This document shows, in pieces, positions 6,258-13,434 of a stretch of 13,895 nucleotides of DNA (position 1 is the stretch's first letter; every line of letters starts with the position of its first letter). A model generated the notes under the pieces. That model saw nothing but the letters and a program-made list of their open reading frames with translations, ran no database searches and was not told the DNA's origin. A program made the position numbers and the translations under genes. The DNA is taken from the NCBI GenBank assembly GCA_946404585.1, contig CAMJEC010000020.1:1-13895 (forward strand), given 5' to 3'. The stretch is from an uncultured Caryophanales bacterium (GTDB lineage: Bacteria > Bacillota_I > Bacilli_A > RFN20 > CAG-826).

Positions 6258-6333
6258 GGATCTGTGGTGTAGCGGTTAACATGTCTCCCTGTCACGGAGA
6301 AGACCGCGGGTTCGATTCCCGTCAGATCCGCCA
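6258..6333 (+). tRNA. tRNA-Asp (GTC)
   Basis: 76 bases with encoded CCA. The acceptor GGATCTG pairs with CAGATCC; the anticodon stem TCTCC/GGAGA encloses CTGTCAC with anticodon GTC at 6291-6293; the T-arm GCGGG-TTCGATT-CCCGT has a normal T-loop. It reads GAC and GAT codons. Confidence 0.97.
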
Positions 6334-6351
6334 GCGCTTTTTTAAAGAAAT

Positions 6352-6427
6352 GGCTCGGTAGCTCAGTTAGTAGAGCATCAGACTGAAAATCTGAGTGTCG
6401 CCGGCGCGCTCCCGGCCTGAGCCACCA
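6352..6427 (+). tRNA. tRNA-Phe (GAA) with abnormal T-loop
   Basis: 76 bases with encoded CCA, 18 bases after tRNA-Asp. The acceptor GGCTCGG pairs with CTGAGCC (one G-T pair); the D-stem is GCTC/GAGC; the anticodon stem TCAGA/TCTGA encloses CTGAAAA with anticodon GAA at 6385-6387; the T-stem GCCGG/CCGGC is perfect. The T-loop (6405-6411) reads CGCGCTC instead of the near-universal TTCRANY, so T54, T55 and A58 are lost, and position 18 in the D-loop is A (6369) instead of G. The stems are intact, so it is probably expressed, but the elbow contacts of normal tRNA cannot form in the standard way. A variant, a decaying copy or an assembly fault are all possible. Confidence 0.85.
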
Positions 6428-6440
6428 CTGAATATAAAAT

Positions 6441-6463
6441 GACATCGTAAGATGTCTTTTTTT
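6441..6463 (+). terminator. Terminator after the tRNA genes
   Basis: Perfect stem GACATC/GATGTC (6441-6446, 6451-6456), loop GTAA, then seven T. It ends the two-tRNA transcript. Confidence 0.88.
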
Positions 6464-6481
6464 ACGTCTTTTAAGGCAACA

Positions 6482-6511
6482 AAAAACCGCTAGCGGATGC
6501 TAACGGTTTTT
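6482..6511 (-). terminator. Terminator of the minus-strand membrane protein gene
   Basis: Stem AAAAACCGCTAGC with GCTAACGGTTTTT, one mismatch, loop GGAT. It lies about 20 bases past the stop of the gene at 6530. The symmetric A and T runs make it work on both strands, so it also backs up the tRNA terminator. Confidence 0.8.
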
Positions 6512-6529
6512 AATACTCAAGAGAGACAA

Positions 6530-7714
6530 TTAGTCTTTCTTTTGTGTTTCTTTTGGTTCTTCGCCTTCTGGTCTTGGCATGCCAATCTTAGCCATTAAAT
6601 CATCGACGAGTTTCTTTGCTCTACGATAGGATAAGTCGCTCTTAATGCGGAGTAAGCATGGGAGATCTTCGTACTTCTTAGCTTCAGCTTGTTCAACTGG
6701 GATTGTGCTATAAGCATAATCTTGTGGGTTGAGTTGTAAGTAGATACGGAGATGTTTACCAACGATTGTAACGAAGGCATAACGTTGTCTCTTATAAGAG
6801 AATGTATCGCCTGGGATAGAGACACGGTTTCTTAAACCATACCATTTAATATAGTCACGGAGATCATAGTATTTATGACGTAAGTCAAATTCACTATTTC
6901 TTAAACGGGTTTCGAATGGTTTTCTCTTTCTCTTACCCTTAATGACTAAACCATCAGCACCGACTTCGGCAGGGGCTTCATCGTCTTCTTCTTCCTCTTC
7001 CTCGTCTTCTTCTTCAGGTTCTTCTTCTGGCTCTGGTTCTGGCTCTGGTTCAGGTTCTTTTTCTGGAGCTGGAGCTGGAGCTGGTTCTTCTTCTTTTTCT
7101 TGGTGATATTCTTCGACGTGTTGATCAACGCCTTCTTTAACGAGAGCGCGAACTTCTTCTTCACCTAAACCGGCTTCACCGCAGCAGCATTCTTCTTTCT
7201 TTTGTTCTGCACCAGCGGCTTTGTCTAAGAGACCAAGTAAGTCTCTGATGACTGGTAAAATTGCAAAATAGATAGCAAATAAGTTAAGACCTGTAGCACC
7301 ACCCATAAGGAGCATTGGAACAGCTCTCATAACACGCATTTCCACCATTGGGATAACGAAGATGAAAATGAATGGTAAGAAACCAATAGCAATAATTTCT
7401 GTTAATGCTGTAAGTAAAAGGACTGGTTTCTTTTTCTTAATTGCTAAAACGATTGTTGCGATACCCATTGTGAGGGCAACAAAAACGAGCACTACGCCAA
7501 CGTAGGCTGTTGGATGACTGAATTGAGATGGTTTCCACATTAAGCAGTAATATTGAATAGAGGCACGTAAGCCATATGTGAATAATTCGCTATTCAAGAC
7601 ACCGACGCCGCCGTTACAGAGATCGCTGACACCTAAAATACCTGTGATTAAAGCAGCGATTAACCATAAGACGAAAGCAATACATGTGGTACGCAAAATT
7701 TTCTTGTTTTCCAT
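6530..7714 (-). CDS. Unrecognised membrane protein with Pro/Glu-rich linker and C-terminal domain
   Basis: 394 residues; I do not recognise the whole protein. There are four membrane segments at about 10-29, 69-92, 97-122 and 132-157. A cysteine triplet follows at 176-178 (ECCCGE), then a short helix, then a linker of about 45 residues (206-250) almost entirely E, P, A and D with repeated EP and AP. After a basic patch, KGKRKRKPF (259-267), a compact domain of about 115 residues (268-380) is rich in aromatic and basic residues (RYAFVTIVGKHLRIYLQLNP near 311-330) and faintly resembles DUF5655-like domains; that match is tentative. The linker probably holds the C-terminal domain away from the membrane in the cytoplasm. 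AAGGAGAG lies nine bases before the ATG. It stands alone with its own promoter and terminator. Confidence 0.8.
   Translation of the reverse strand: MENKKILRTTCIAFVLWLIAALITGILGVSDLCNGGVGVLNSELFTYGLRASIQYYCLMWKPSQFSHPTAYVGVVLVFVALTMGIATIVLAIKKKKPVLLLTALTEIIAIGFLPFIFIFVIPMVEMRVMRAVPMLLMGGATGLNLFAIYFAILPVIRDLLGLLDKAAGAEQKKEECCCGEAGLGEEEVRALVKEGVDQHVEEYHQEKEEEPAPAPAPEKEPEPEPEPEPEEEPEEEDEEEEEEDDEAPAEVGADGLVIKGKRKRKPFETRLRNSEFDLRHKYYDLRDYIKWYGLRNRVSIPGDTFSYKRQRYAFVTIVGKHLRIYLQLNPQDYAYSTIPVEQAEAKKYEDLPCLLRIKSDLSYRRAKKLVDDLMAKIGMPRPEGEEPKETQKKD
7029..7088 (-). repeat. Hexanucleotide repeat coding for the EP/AP linker
   Basis: Ten six-base units in a row on the plus strand: GGCTCT, GGTTCT, GGCTCT, GGTTCA, GGTTCT, TTTTCT, three identical GGAGCT, GGTTCT. 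On the coding strand they give Glu-Pro and Ala-Pro dipeptides. Gain or loss of a unit keeps the frame. A TTC-rich stretch on the 3' side of the gene (6977-7020) codes for the Glu/Asp run. Confidence 0.8.
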
Positions 7715-7741
7715 ATATAGATTCTCTCCTTATTTATTTAT

Positions 7742-7770
7742 AATTTAGTGCGCGCATTAATTAATTTCAA
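7742..7770 (-). promoter_or_regulatory. Promoter of the membrane protein gene, with palindrome in the spacer
   Basis: On the minus strand: -35 TTGAAA (7765-7770, five of six), 17-base spacer, -10 TAAATT (7742-7747). The plus-strand string TTAGTGCGCGCATTAA (7745-7760) is a palindrome with one imperfect pair. It sits in the spacer and overlaps the -10, where a repressor would bind. Shine-Dalgarno AAGGAGAG at 7724-7731. Confidence 0.5.
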
Positions 7771-7996
7771 GTTTTTATTAAAAAAATAAAGAAAAAAGTA
7801 CCATATTGGGGGTATTTAACCTTGTTTTGTTACATTTTAAGGTGTTTTGTATTGCTTTTTCATGTATGACTTTTGTGCTAAACTAATGCACTTGTCCCCT
7901 CTTTTTTGTCCCCGAAAATAGCCGACATGGTATCGGTTTTAAAAAAGATATCAAATAAGGTATGTTATTTCCTGATTAATTGGTTATCATATAAGC
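7771..7996. other. Intergenic region upstream of recN
   Basis: AT-rich and with no open frame of note. It contains TTGTCCCC twice (7892-7899 and 7906-7913). A possible weak -10, TATCAT (7985-7990), would start transcription exactly at the recN ATG; its -35 is poor. No SOS (LexA) box of the Bacillus type (GAAC-N4-GTTC) is seen. Nothing else is supportable. Confidence 0.4.
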
Positions 7997-9673
7997 ATGT
8001 TAATTAAATTAAAGGTACAAAATTTCGCAATCATCGAAGATATCGAGATTGACTTCAAAGATGGTTTAACTGTCTTAACTGGTGAAACCGGCGCTGGTAA
8101 GAGTTTAATCATCGACTGCATTGGCCTTCTTTTAGGCGAAAGAGCCGCCTCTGAAATGATTAGGCAAGGGGAAGAAAAGGCTGTTGTGCAAGGTGTATTT
8201 GATAATAATACCCCATTACTTCGCGCCGCTTTAGAAAAAGCAGGTGTTCCTGAAAAAGATGGACTTATTGAGATCAAAAGAACCATCTCTTCCACGAAGA
8301 ATGTCGTTAAGATCAATGACACCACCATTACTTTAAACGAACTTAAGTACATCATGTCATTAATCGCTGACATCCATCAGCAATTTGATATGGTAAAGCT
8401 ATTCAATAACGAGAACTATTTAGCTATGGTTGATGGTTTTAATTCTCGTTTAGTTAACCAATACCTTGATAAGTATTTAGTGAGTTTCAGTGCATTAAAA
8501 GAACAAGCTAGTTCCTATAATGCCTTGGTCAAACGTATTGATGAATTTAATCGTAATCAGGAAGAATATGAATATGCCTATAGTGAAATCAAAGCACTAG
8601 GCTTAAAAGAAAATGAAGAGGAAGAAATTAATTCTGAAATCTCTTTATTAGAGAACTACGATAAGATTTATTCCTTACTTATGGAAAGTAAAGAATTAAT
8701 GGATGGGGATGCCCTTAATAACATCTACACCATTAAGGAAAACGTTAGTAAGTTATCTGAATATCAAAATGAATATCAGGATTATATTGAAAGACTCAAT
8801 AATGCTTATTATGAGTTAGAAGATATGTTTGAAGAAATCAAAAAGAAAGCGGACTATCTTAACTATGATCCAGAACATCTTGATGTTTTAATTGAAAGAA
8901 GTCACGCAATCAATGCCTTAAAGAAGAAATACAATAAGACATTTGATGAACTAAGAGCGTATGAAGATGAACTTAATGCCTTATTGAAATATAAAGAAGA
9001 TTACTCCATTCTTCTAAAAGAAGAAAAAGATAAACTTCAAGCAGCCTATGATGAAGCTTATACGCGTGCATTGGACTTACACAAAGTCAGAGAAGATATT
9101 GGCTTAAGCATCACTAAAGATTTAGAAAAGACTCTTAACGAATTAGCCTTATCTTGTCGTTTCAATGTCGCAGTTATCGGTAAAGAAAAAGATGCTGATT
9201 TAGATATCTCTATCTTCAATGAAACAGGTATTGATACGATTGAATTCTTTATTGAAACTAATATCGGCGAAGGTCTTAAACCATTAGCCAAGGTTGTCTC
9301 TGGTGGCGAACTTAGCCGTATCATGTTAGCGATTAAACTTCTTTATGTAAAAGCCCAAAAGATTGGCACAATCATCTTTGATGAAATCGATACAGGTATC
9401 TCTGGAGATGTCGCTAGTAAGGTCGCTAAAAAGATTAAAGAATTATCATATGGTCATCAAGTCATTACCATAACCCACTTACCACAAGTGGCAAGCTTAT
9501 CTGACCACCATATAAGAATCGCTAAGAAGGTATCTAATAATCGTACCTACACCACGATTAAAGAATTATCTCTTGATGAAAAGATATATGAAATTGCTTC
9601 ACTTATTTCTTCAGGCAAGGTCACTGATAAACAGTTAGAGTACGCTAAAGAAATGGTGATGGAAAGAAAATAG
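7997..9673 (+). CDS. recN: DNA repair protein RecN
   Basis: 558 residues, close to E. coli RecN. Walker A GETGAGKS is at 29-36, following the typical opening LxIKNFAIIEDIEIDF. A central coiled coil rich in E, K and L spans roughly 155-375. The ABC signature SGGE is at 435-438, Walker B IIFDEIDTG around D462-E463 and the H-loop THLPQVAS shortly after. It is an SMC-like ATPase that acts in recombinational repair of double-strand breaks on the nucleoid. Here it stands alone rather than beside argR or tlyA, as often seen in Bacillota. There is no Shine-Dalgarno sequence, and LexA-type control is not visible. The terminator begins within the stop codon. Confidence 0.96.
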   Translation: MLIKLKVQNFAIIEDIEIDFKDGLTVLTGETGAGKSLIIDCIGLLLGERAASEMIRQGEEKAVVQGVFDNNTPLLRAALEKAGVPEKDGLIEIKRTISSTKNVVKINDTTITLNELKYIMSLIADIHQQFDMVKLFNNENYLAMVDGFNSRLVNQYLDKYLVSFSALKEQASSYNALVKRIDEFNRNQEEYEYAYSEIKALGLKENEEEEINSEISLLENYDKIYSLLMESKELMDGDALNNIYTIKENVSKLSEYQNEYQDYIERLNNAYYELEDMFEEIKKKADYLNYDPEHLDVLIERSHAINALKKKYNKTFDELRAYEDELNALLKYKEDYSILLKEEKDKLQAAYDEAYTRALDLHKVREDIGLSITKDLEKTLNELALSCRFNVAVIGKEKDADLDISIFNETGIDTIEFFIETNIGEGLKPLAKVVSGGELSRIMLAIKLLYVKAQKIGTIIFDEIDTGISGDVASKVAKKIKELSYGHQVITITHLPQVASLSDHHIRIAKKVSNNRTYTTIKELSLDEKIYEIASLISSGKVTDKQLEYAKEMVMERK

Positions 9674-9696
9674 AACCCTTATAAAGGGTTCTTTTT
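9673..9696 (+). terminator. Terminator of recN
   Basis: Stem GAACCCTT/AAGGGTTC (9673-9680, 9684-9691), loop ATA, then five T. The first stem base is the last base of the recN TAG. The A-rich left flank lets it also end the convergent flavin reductase-like transcript, whose stop is at 9699. Confidence 0.9.
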
Positions 9697-9698
9697 CA

Positions 9699-10265
9699 TT
9701 ATTTAAGTTTGTTGCCTTCTCTAAAGGCTAAGGCCACTGTTTCACCAATCTTACGATATTCATTAGCGATTGGATCAAATGATACGAAGTTGATTCTCTT
9801 TGTGTCGACTTTGCCGTTAGCGTCAAGGACACTTTCATCAGCGCTGACATTAACGATTCTAGCGATGATGTTTCCACCACCTTCACCTTCATTAATGATA
9901 TCAACGACTTCACATTCTAGAGTTAATGGATAGTCAGTAAATATTGGAGCGTCGACATGTTTAGCCTTTTCATATTTAAGACCGCTTTTAGCAATCTTAT
10001 CTTTTTCTTTCTTTTGGCTAACAATACCAACATAATCACTCGCGGTAATTGTTTCCACAGTGGCAAAGCTCACTGTTAAGGCTTTTTTAAGTCTAATGTT
10101 GTCTGTGGTTTGATGTGATGATAAACAAATCATAATTTGATTGTAATCATAGGTACCACCCCAAGCGGCATTCATCGCATTTGGTTCATTGTTTTCATTA
10201 TAAGTACCAATGATAAGTACTGGCATTGGGTAAACCCATGTTTGTGGTCCAAAATCTTTACGCAT
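9699..10265 (-). CDS. Flavin reductase-like FMN-binding protein
   Basis: 188 residues. The N-terminal part, PMPVLIIGTYNENNEPNAMNAAWGG, followed by CLSSHQTTDNIRLKKALTVSF, is typical of the flavin reductase-like split-barrel FMN-binding family, as are the later PLTLECEVVDI and NIIARIVNV strands. Such small cytosolic proteins use FMN to pass electrons from NAD(P)H to flavins or, in some, to iron or oxygen; the real substrate is unknown. It is the last gene of the unit with the C-S lyase, starting one base after the lyase stop (TAATATG). AAAGGA, seven bases before the ATG, serves as Shine-Dalgarno and falls within the lyase's last codons. Confidence 0.85.
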   Translation of the reverse strand: MRKDFGPQTWVYPMPVLIIGTYNENNEPNAMNAAWGGTYDYNQIMICLSSHQTTDNIRLKKALTVSFATVETITASDYVGIVSQKKEKDKIAKSGLKYEKAKHVDAPIFTDYPLTLECEVVDIINEGEGGGNIIARIVNVSADESVLDANGKVDTKRINFVSFDPIANEYRKIGETVALAFREGNKLK

Positions 10266-10266
10266 A

Positions 10267-11412
10267 TTATTTTCCTTTCAAGTATGCACTTAAGCGTGAC
10301 ATTGCATCTTTCACATTATCTAAACTAGTCGCAACGTTAACTCTAATAAAGGCTCCACCATTTTTACCATAATGGAGACCATCATTAATGAATAGACCAG
10401 TTTGTTCTCTAAGTTCTTTAGCGAATCTATCGCTAGGTAAACCGTAATAAGATATATCAAGCCATAATAAGTATGTCGCATGGCCTGAAACATATTTAAC
10501 ATGTGGGAGATTATCTTTTAGATAATTCTTAACATATTCTTTATTAATTAATAGATATTGATTAAGTTCATCAACGTATTGAGCGCCTTGTGTATATGCT
10601 GCAATAACCGCGGGAACAGCGAAGTAACTAGCTTCACCAATATCATCGTGATAGAAAGCCGCTTCAATCTTGTTCTTTAGTTCAGGATTATTAACGACTG
10701 TAAGCGCACTATGTAGACCCGCTAAGTTGAAGACTTTAGAAGGTGCGATACAGGTAATGATATCATTAGAGATACTTAATGCTGGGACATATTTATAGCC
10801 TGGATCAACAATATCGCAGTGAATCTCATCAGAAATCATTTGGACATTGTATTTGGCTAAGATGTTATATAGTTTTTCGATATCTTCTTTTTCCCAAATC
10901 TTACCTACTGGGTTATGAGGGTTACAGAAGATAAATAGTTTGACATTGTGCTTTTTAACCTTTTCTTCAACGTCTTGATAATCGATATAGAAATTATCAT
11001 TTTGATAAATCAAATCTGAGACAATCAGGTTTCTTTTGTTATTTGTCACAACTGTAAAGAAGTTGTTATAGACAGGAGAAAGAATCATCACATTATCATT
11101 TTCATTAGTTAATGTTCTCACTAATGAGTCTAAAGCGGACACCACACCAGTCACATAAATCATAGATTTAGTGTCTAGTTCTAAATCATGACGGGACCTC
11201 CACCAGTATTGATATGCTTTAAAGAATTCTTCTGTGGGATATGAATAGCCATAACTACCATCAGTAGCGGCTTTCTTAACTGCCTCTTGTATTTCAGGCA
11301 TGACCATAAAGTCCATGTCAGCGACCCACATTGGTAGTTCATTATCTTTCACATTCCATTTTTCAGAATGCGTATGTCTTCTATTACTTAACTTATCAAA
11401 GTTATATTTCAT
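10267..11412 (-). CDS. patB: PatB/MalY-type pyridoxal-phosphate C-S lyase (cystathionine beta-lyase-like aminotransferase)
   Basis: 381 residues from the chosen start. Fold-type I PLP motifs: PMWVADMDF near 27-35, NPHNPVGK 164-171, SDEIH 194-198, the PLP lysine K226 in APSKVFNLAG and the carboxylate-binding R357 in FIRVNVAT. This is the MalY/PatB group, which splits cystathionine or cysteine into a thiol or sulfide, pyruvate and ammonia; some members act as regulators or aminotransferases. An upstream ATG at 11460 would overlap the previous gene by 47 bases and add residues unlike the family, so I chose 11412. That start lies one base after the DUF3737-like stop, with AAGGAA in the last codons of that gene. 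It probably works in sulfur amino acid metabolism; the substrate is not fixed by sequence. Confidence 0.9.
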   Translation of the reverse strand: MKYNFDKLSNRRHTHSEKWNVKDNELPMWVADMDFMVMPEIQEAVKKAATDGSYGYSYPTEEFFKAYQYWWRSRHDLELDTKSMIYVTGVVSALDSLVRTLTNENDNVMILSPVYNNFFTVVTNNKRNLIVSDLIYQNDNFYIDYQDVEEKVKKHNVKLFIFCNPHNPVGKIWEKEDIEKLYNILAKYNVQMISDEIHCDIVDPGYKYVPALSISNDIITCIAPSKVFNLAGLHSALTVVNNPELKNKIEAAFYHDDIGEASYFAVPAVIAAYTQGAQYVDELNQYLLINKEYVKNYLKDNLPHVKYVSGHATYLLWLDISYYGLPSDRFAKELREQTGLFINDGLHYGKNGGAFIRVNVATSLDNVKDAMSRLSAYLKGK

Positions 11413-11413
11413 A

Positions 11414-12262
11414 TTATTCCTTAACGATGATTTGAGCATCACCGCGTTTATTTTCATCAACGATTAATTCTTTATAGCCCTTGCAGCGGATTACTCCACT
11501 TGTGGGGTTTTTAATTGATTCAATGACATCAATAATATCAGCGTCGATATCTTCACAGTATTCAAAGCTTAATGAAGTATCAAGTAACTTGCAGTTCACC
11601 ATTTTTAAACCTTTGATATAACAAAGTCCTTGTAAGGAAGAGATTTCGCAATCAATGAATGTGAGGTTCTTGCTATTCCAACCAAGGTATTCACCGTTTA
11701 TCTTGCAGTTAATGACAGTGGCGTTTTCTACATTCCAGAACGAATCTTTACTATTGAGAATAGAATTCTTAATAACGATGTTTTTACCACCATCGAAGAG
11801 ATAGTTACCATCAAGGGTGAGATTATCAGCTTCAATGTTTTCGCTATTCATACCAAAGTAGTCGCCTTTAACAGTGACATCTTTAAGTTTGATATTAGTG
11901 CATTTCCATAAAGTTTCACTAGCGTTTGGTAGTTCACAGTCCACGAGTGTGATGTCATTACCCCTTCTAAAGGTCTTAGGAGCCGAAATAAGACACTTTT
12001 CCATCAAAAGGTGGTTAGTATACCAAATGCCACTTCTCGCCGTTTCTAAAAGGGTAGAATTAATAACTTCTACATTTGTGGTGTACCATAAAGGGTACTT
12101 CCACTGGAAAGTAACATTATTTAGTTTTAAATCAGAGCTCTCTTTTAAAGGAGATTCCCCATCATGAAATAAGCAACTTTCAATAACCGCATTATGGGTG
12201 TTGAATAAGGCTCTTTCACCGGTAAACTTTTGATTCTTAATATTTAATGGTTCTTTTCTCAT
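11414..12262 (-). CDS. DUF3737-like right-handed beta-helix protein
   Basis: 282 residues without signal peptide or membrane segment. The sequence is a run of short imperfect repeats of about 20 residues in which hydrophobic, Asn and Cys residues recur (for example LTLVDCEL-like, VINCKING, LTFIDCEIS, LKMVNCKLL), the pattern of a parallel beta-helix. Its opening, GERALFNTHN, and the KYPLWYT and FWN turns agree with the DUF3737 family as I remember it. The function is unknown; such folds can bind or cleave carbohydrates, but no catalytic residues stand out. It leads the unit with the C-S lyase and flavin reductase-like genes. Its -10, TAAAAT, puts transcription start on the ATG itself, and there is no Shine-Dalgarno sequence. 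Confidence 0.8.
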   Translation of the reverse strand: MRKEPLNIKNQKFTGERALFNTHNAVIESCLFHDGESPLKESSDLKLNNVTFQWKYPLWYTTNVEVINSTLLETARSGIWYTNHLLMEKCLISAPKTFRRGNDITLVDCELPNASETLWKCTNIKLKDVTVKGDYFGMNSENIEADNLTLDGNYLFDGGKNIVIKNSILNSKDSFWNVENATVINCKINGEYLGWNSKNLTFIDCEISSLQGLCYIKGLKMVNCKLLDTSLSFEYCEDIDADIIDVIESIKNPTSGVIRCKGYKELIVDENKRGDAQIIVKE

Positions 12263-12268
12263 GTTGAT

Positions 12269-12299
12269 ATTTTAGCTTTTATTAGAATTAATTTCTAAT
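12269..12299 (-). promoter_or_regulatory. Leaderless promoter of the DUF3737-lyase-flavin unit, with inverted repeat
   Basis: On the minus strand: -35 TAGAAA (12292-12297), 17-base spacer, -10 TAAAAT (12269-12274); predicted start 12262 is the A of the ATG. The inverted repeat ATTAGAA-N5-TTCTAAT (12281-12299) covers the -35 and part of the spacer, and is a candidate operator. Confidence 0.45.
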
Positions 12300-12310
12300 T
12301 AAATGCAACT

Positions 12311-13432
12311 TTATCGATAGTATTTTTCGAAAAATAGTTTTTGATATAAAGATGGTATTAACTTATGGGTGGTTGGATCATATTCCGATTGTGTGCCACC
12401 ACTATAGGAACTGGTGCCTTCTTTGACACCACTAGATTTGATGTAAAGATTATTAAACCATTCACCGATATCTCCTAGTAAGTTATGTTTCTTCCAGAAG
12501 TTACTCACATAACTTGTTGTCTTATTAAAAGCGGGATCTACTTGATGTAAGCCTTCTCTTTCACTTTCAGTGAGATAAGTGCCACTCGCCATTGTTTTCA
12601 TTTGATAAAAATAACTTGTGTAAGCACTATATCTAAGAAATGGACTTTCACTATTTAAGCAGACATAGAACGCTAGTTTATTAGCGTCATCTTCTCGCAT
12701 CACTCCTTTAGTGTGGGCAAGTTCATGAGCGATAGTAAGTGGGAAATTAACTTTAGTGTTAAGCACATTGATATTAGCCTCGCCTAAGGCGTTAAAGGTA
12801 ACACCAGTGATTTGGAATTCACGATAGATGAAAGAAGACATCATTGGTTTAACCGCTCCAAAGTAAGGGGCAAAATAATCATCAGTGATAATCTTATATG
12901 CTTCCTTAACTAACTTAGTGGCTTCATTTAAATCATAGCCTTTGACATCGCCTTCTTCGGTGAACTCTAATTGACTAATGCATAGATTGACATCATCAGC
13001 GAAGAAGTTATAGATATCGACATATTCGGTTCTTTCCACATCACCTTCATAATATGGAAGAGGCATCTCTTTACGGTTATAAGCCATTTGACAAGATAAT
13101 GAATACAAGGCTACGACAGTTAAAACCATCACTGGAATAGTAAGAAACTTACTAATTGCCTTTAAAGGACGGATTTTAACTAAGTCTCTAATGACTAGAA
13201 CGATTAATACAATACTTACAATTACAATTGTGATAACCACTAGTTCGGTAAGAGACACAAATGGGATTAATCCACTTATAAAACTAGTAACTTGAATATA
13301 GCCTCTAGAGAATCCTTTTGTCATGGCTTCAGCTGCTTCTGGGTTCTTTTTAATAACGGCAATTAAAACAATCGTTAAAACTAAAACGATTATTACTAAA
13401 GCCTTGATGATGATCGAGAGGAATCTTTTCAT
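12311..13432 (-). CDS. DUF3810-like membrane-anchored putative zinc metalloprotease
   Basis: 373 residues. Three hydrophobic segments lie at about 7-27, 61-82 and 97-117, followed by a large soluble part. HELAH at 236-240 is the HExxH zinc site, and E247 or D249 in REDDAN is the probable third ligand: the family pattern HELAHxxGxxxExEAN, here with D in place of the second E. Layout and motif agree with DUF3810, whose members are presumed metalloproteases; activity and substrate are unknown. The positive-inside pattern suggests that the domain faces outward. The start is two bases after the flavodoxin stop, with no Shine-Dalgarno sequence, so translation is probably coupled. 48 bases separate it from the next unit, with no terminator seen. 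Confidence 0.82.
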   Translation of the reverse strand: MKRFLSIIIKALVIIVLVLTIVLIAVIKKNPEAAEAMTKGFSRGYIQVTSFISGLIPFVSLTELVVITIVIVSIVLIVLVIRDLVKIRPLKAISKFLTIPVMVLTVVALYSLSCQMAYNRKEMPLPYYEGDVERTEYVDIYNFFADDVNLCISQLEFTEEGDVKGYDLNEATKLVKEAYKIITDDYFAPYFGAVKPMMSSFIYREFQITGVTFNALGEANINVLNTKVNFPLTIAHELAHTKGVMREDDANKLAFYVCLNSESPFLRYSAYTSYFYQMKTMASGTYLTESEREGLHQVDPAFNKTTSYVSNFWKKHNLLGDIGEWFNNLYIKSSGVKEGTSSYSGGTQSEYDPTTHKLIPSLYQKLFFEKYYR

Positions 13433-13434
13433 TG

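Noticed and set aside
6251..6445. Open frame on the minus strand across the tRNA genes
   Set aside because: It is the complement of tRNA-Asp and tRNA-Phe; such antisense tRNA frames are a familiar source of false proteins.
6946..7164. Lys/Gln-rich open frame inside the membrane protein gene
   Set aside because: It is a frame-shifted reading of the Glu/Pro repeat; low complexity keeps all frames open.
7892..7940. TTGTCCCC repeats and a weak CCGA/TCGG hairpin upstream of recN, considered as a riboswitch or operator
   Set aside because: The stem is only four base pairs, the repeats are short, and no known riboswitch core is seen.
7771..7996. LexA box expected upstream of recN
   Set aside because: No GAAC-N4-GTTC-like site was found by eye.
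9709..9933. Plus-strand frame over the flavin reductase-like gene, and similar opposite-strand frames elsewhere
   Set aside because: These are shadows of well-supported genes, with no ribosome site or recognisable domain.
11413..11460. Longer lyase starting at 11460
   Set aside because: It would overlap the DUF3737-like gene by 47 bases with residues foreign to the family; the TAATATG junction at 11412 matches other borders.
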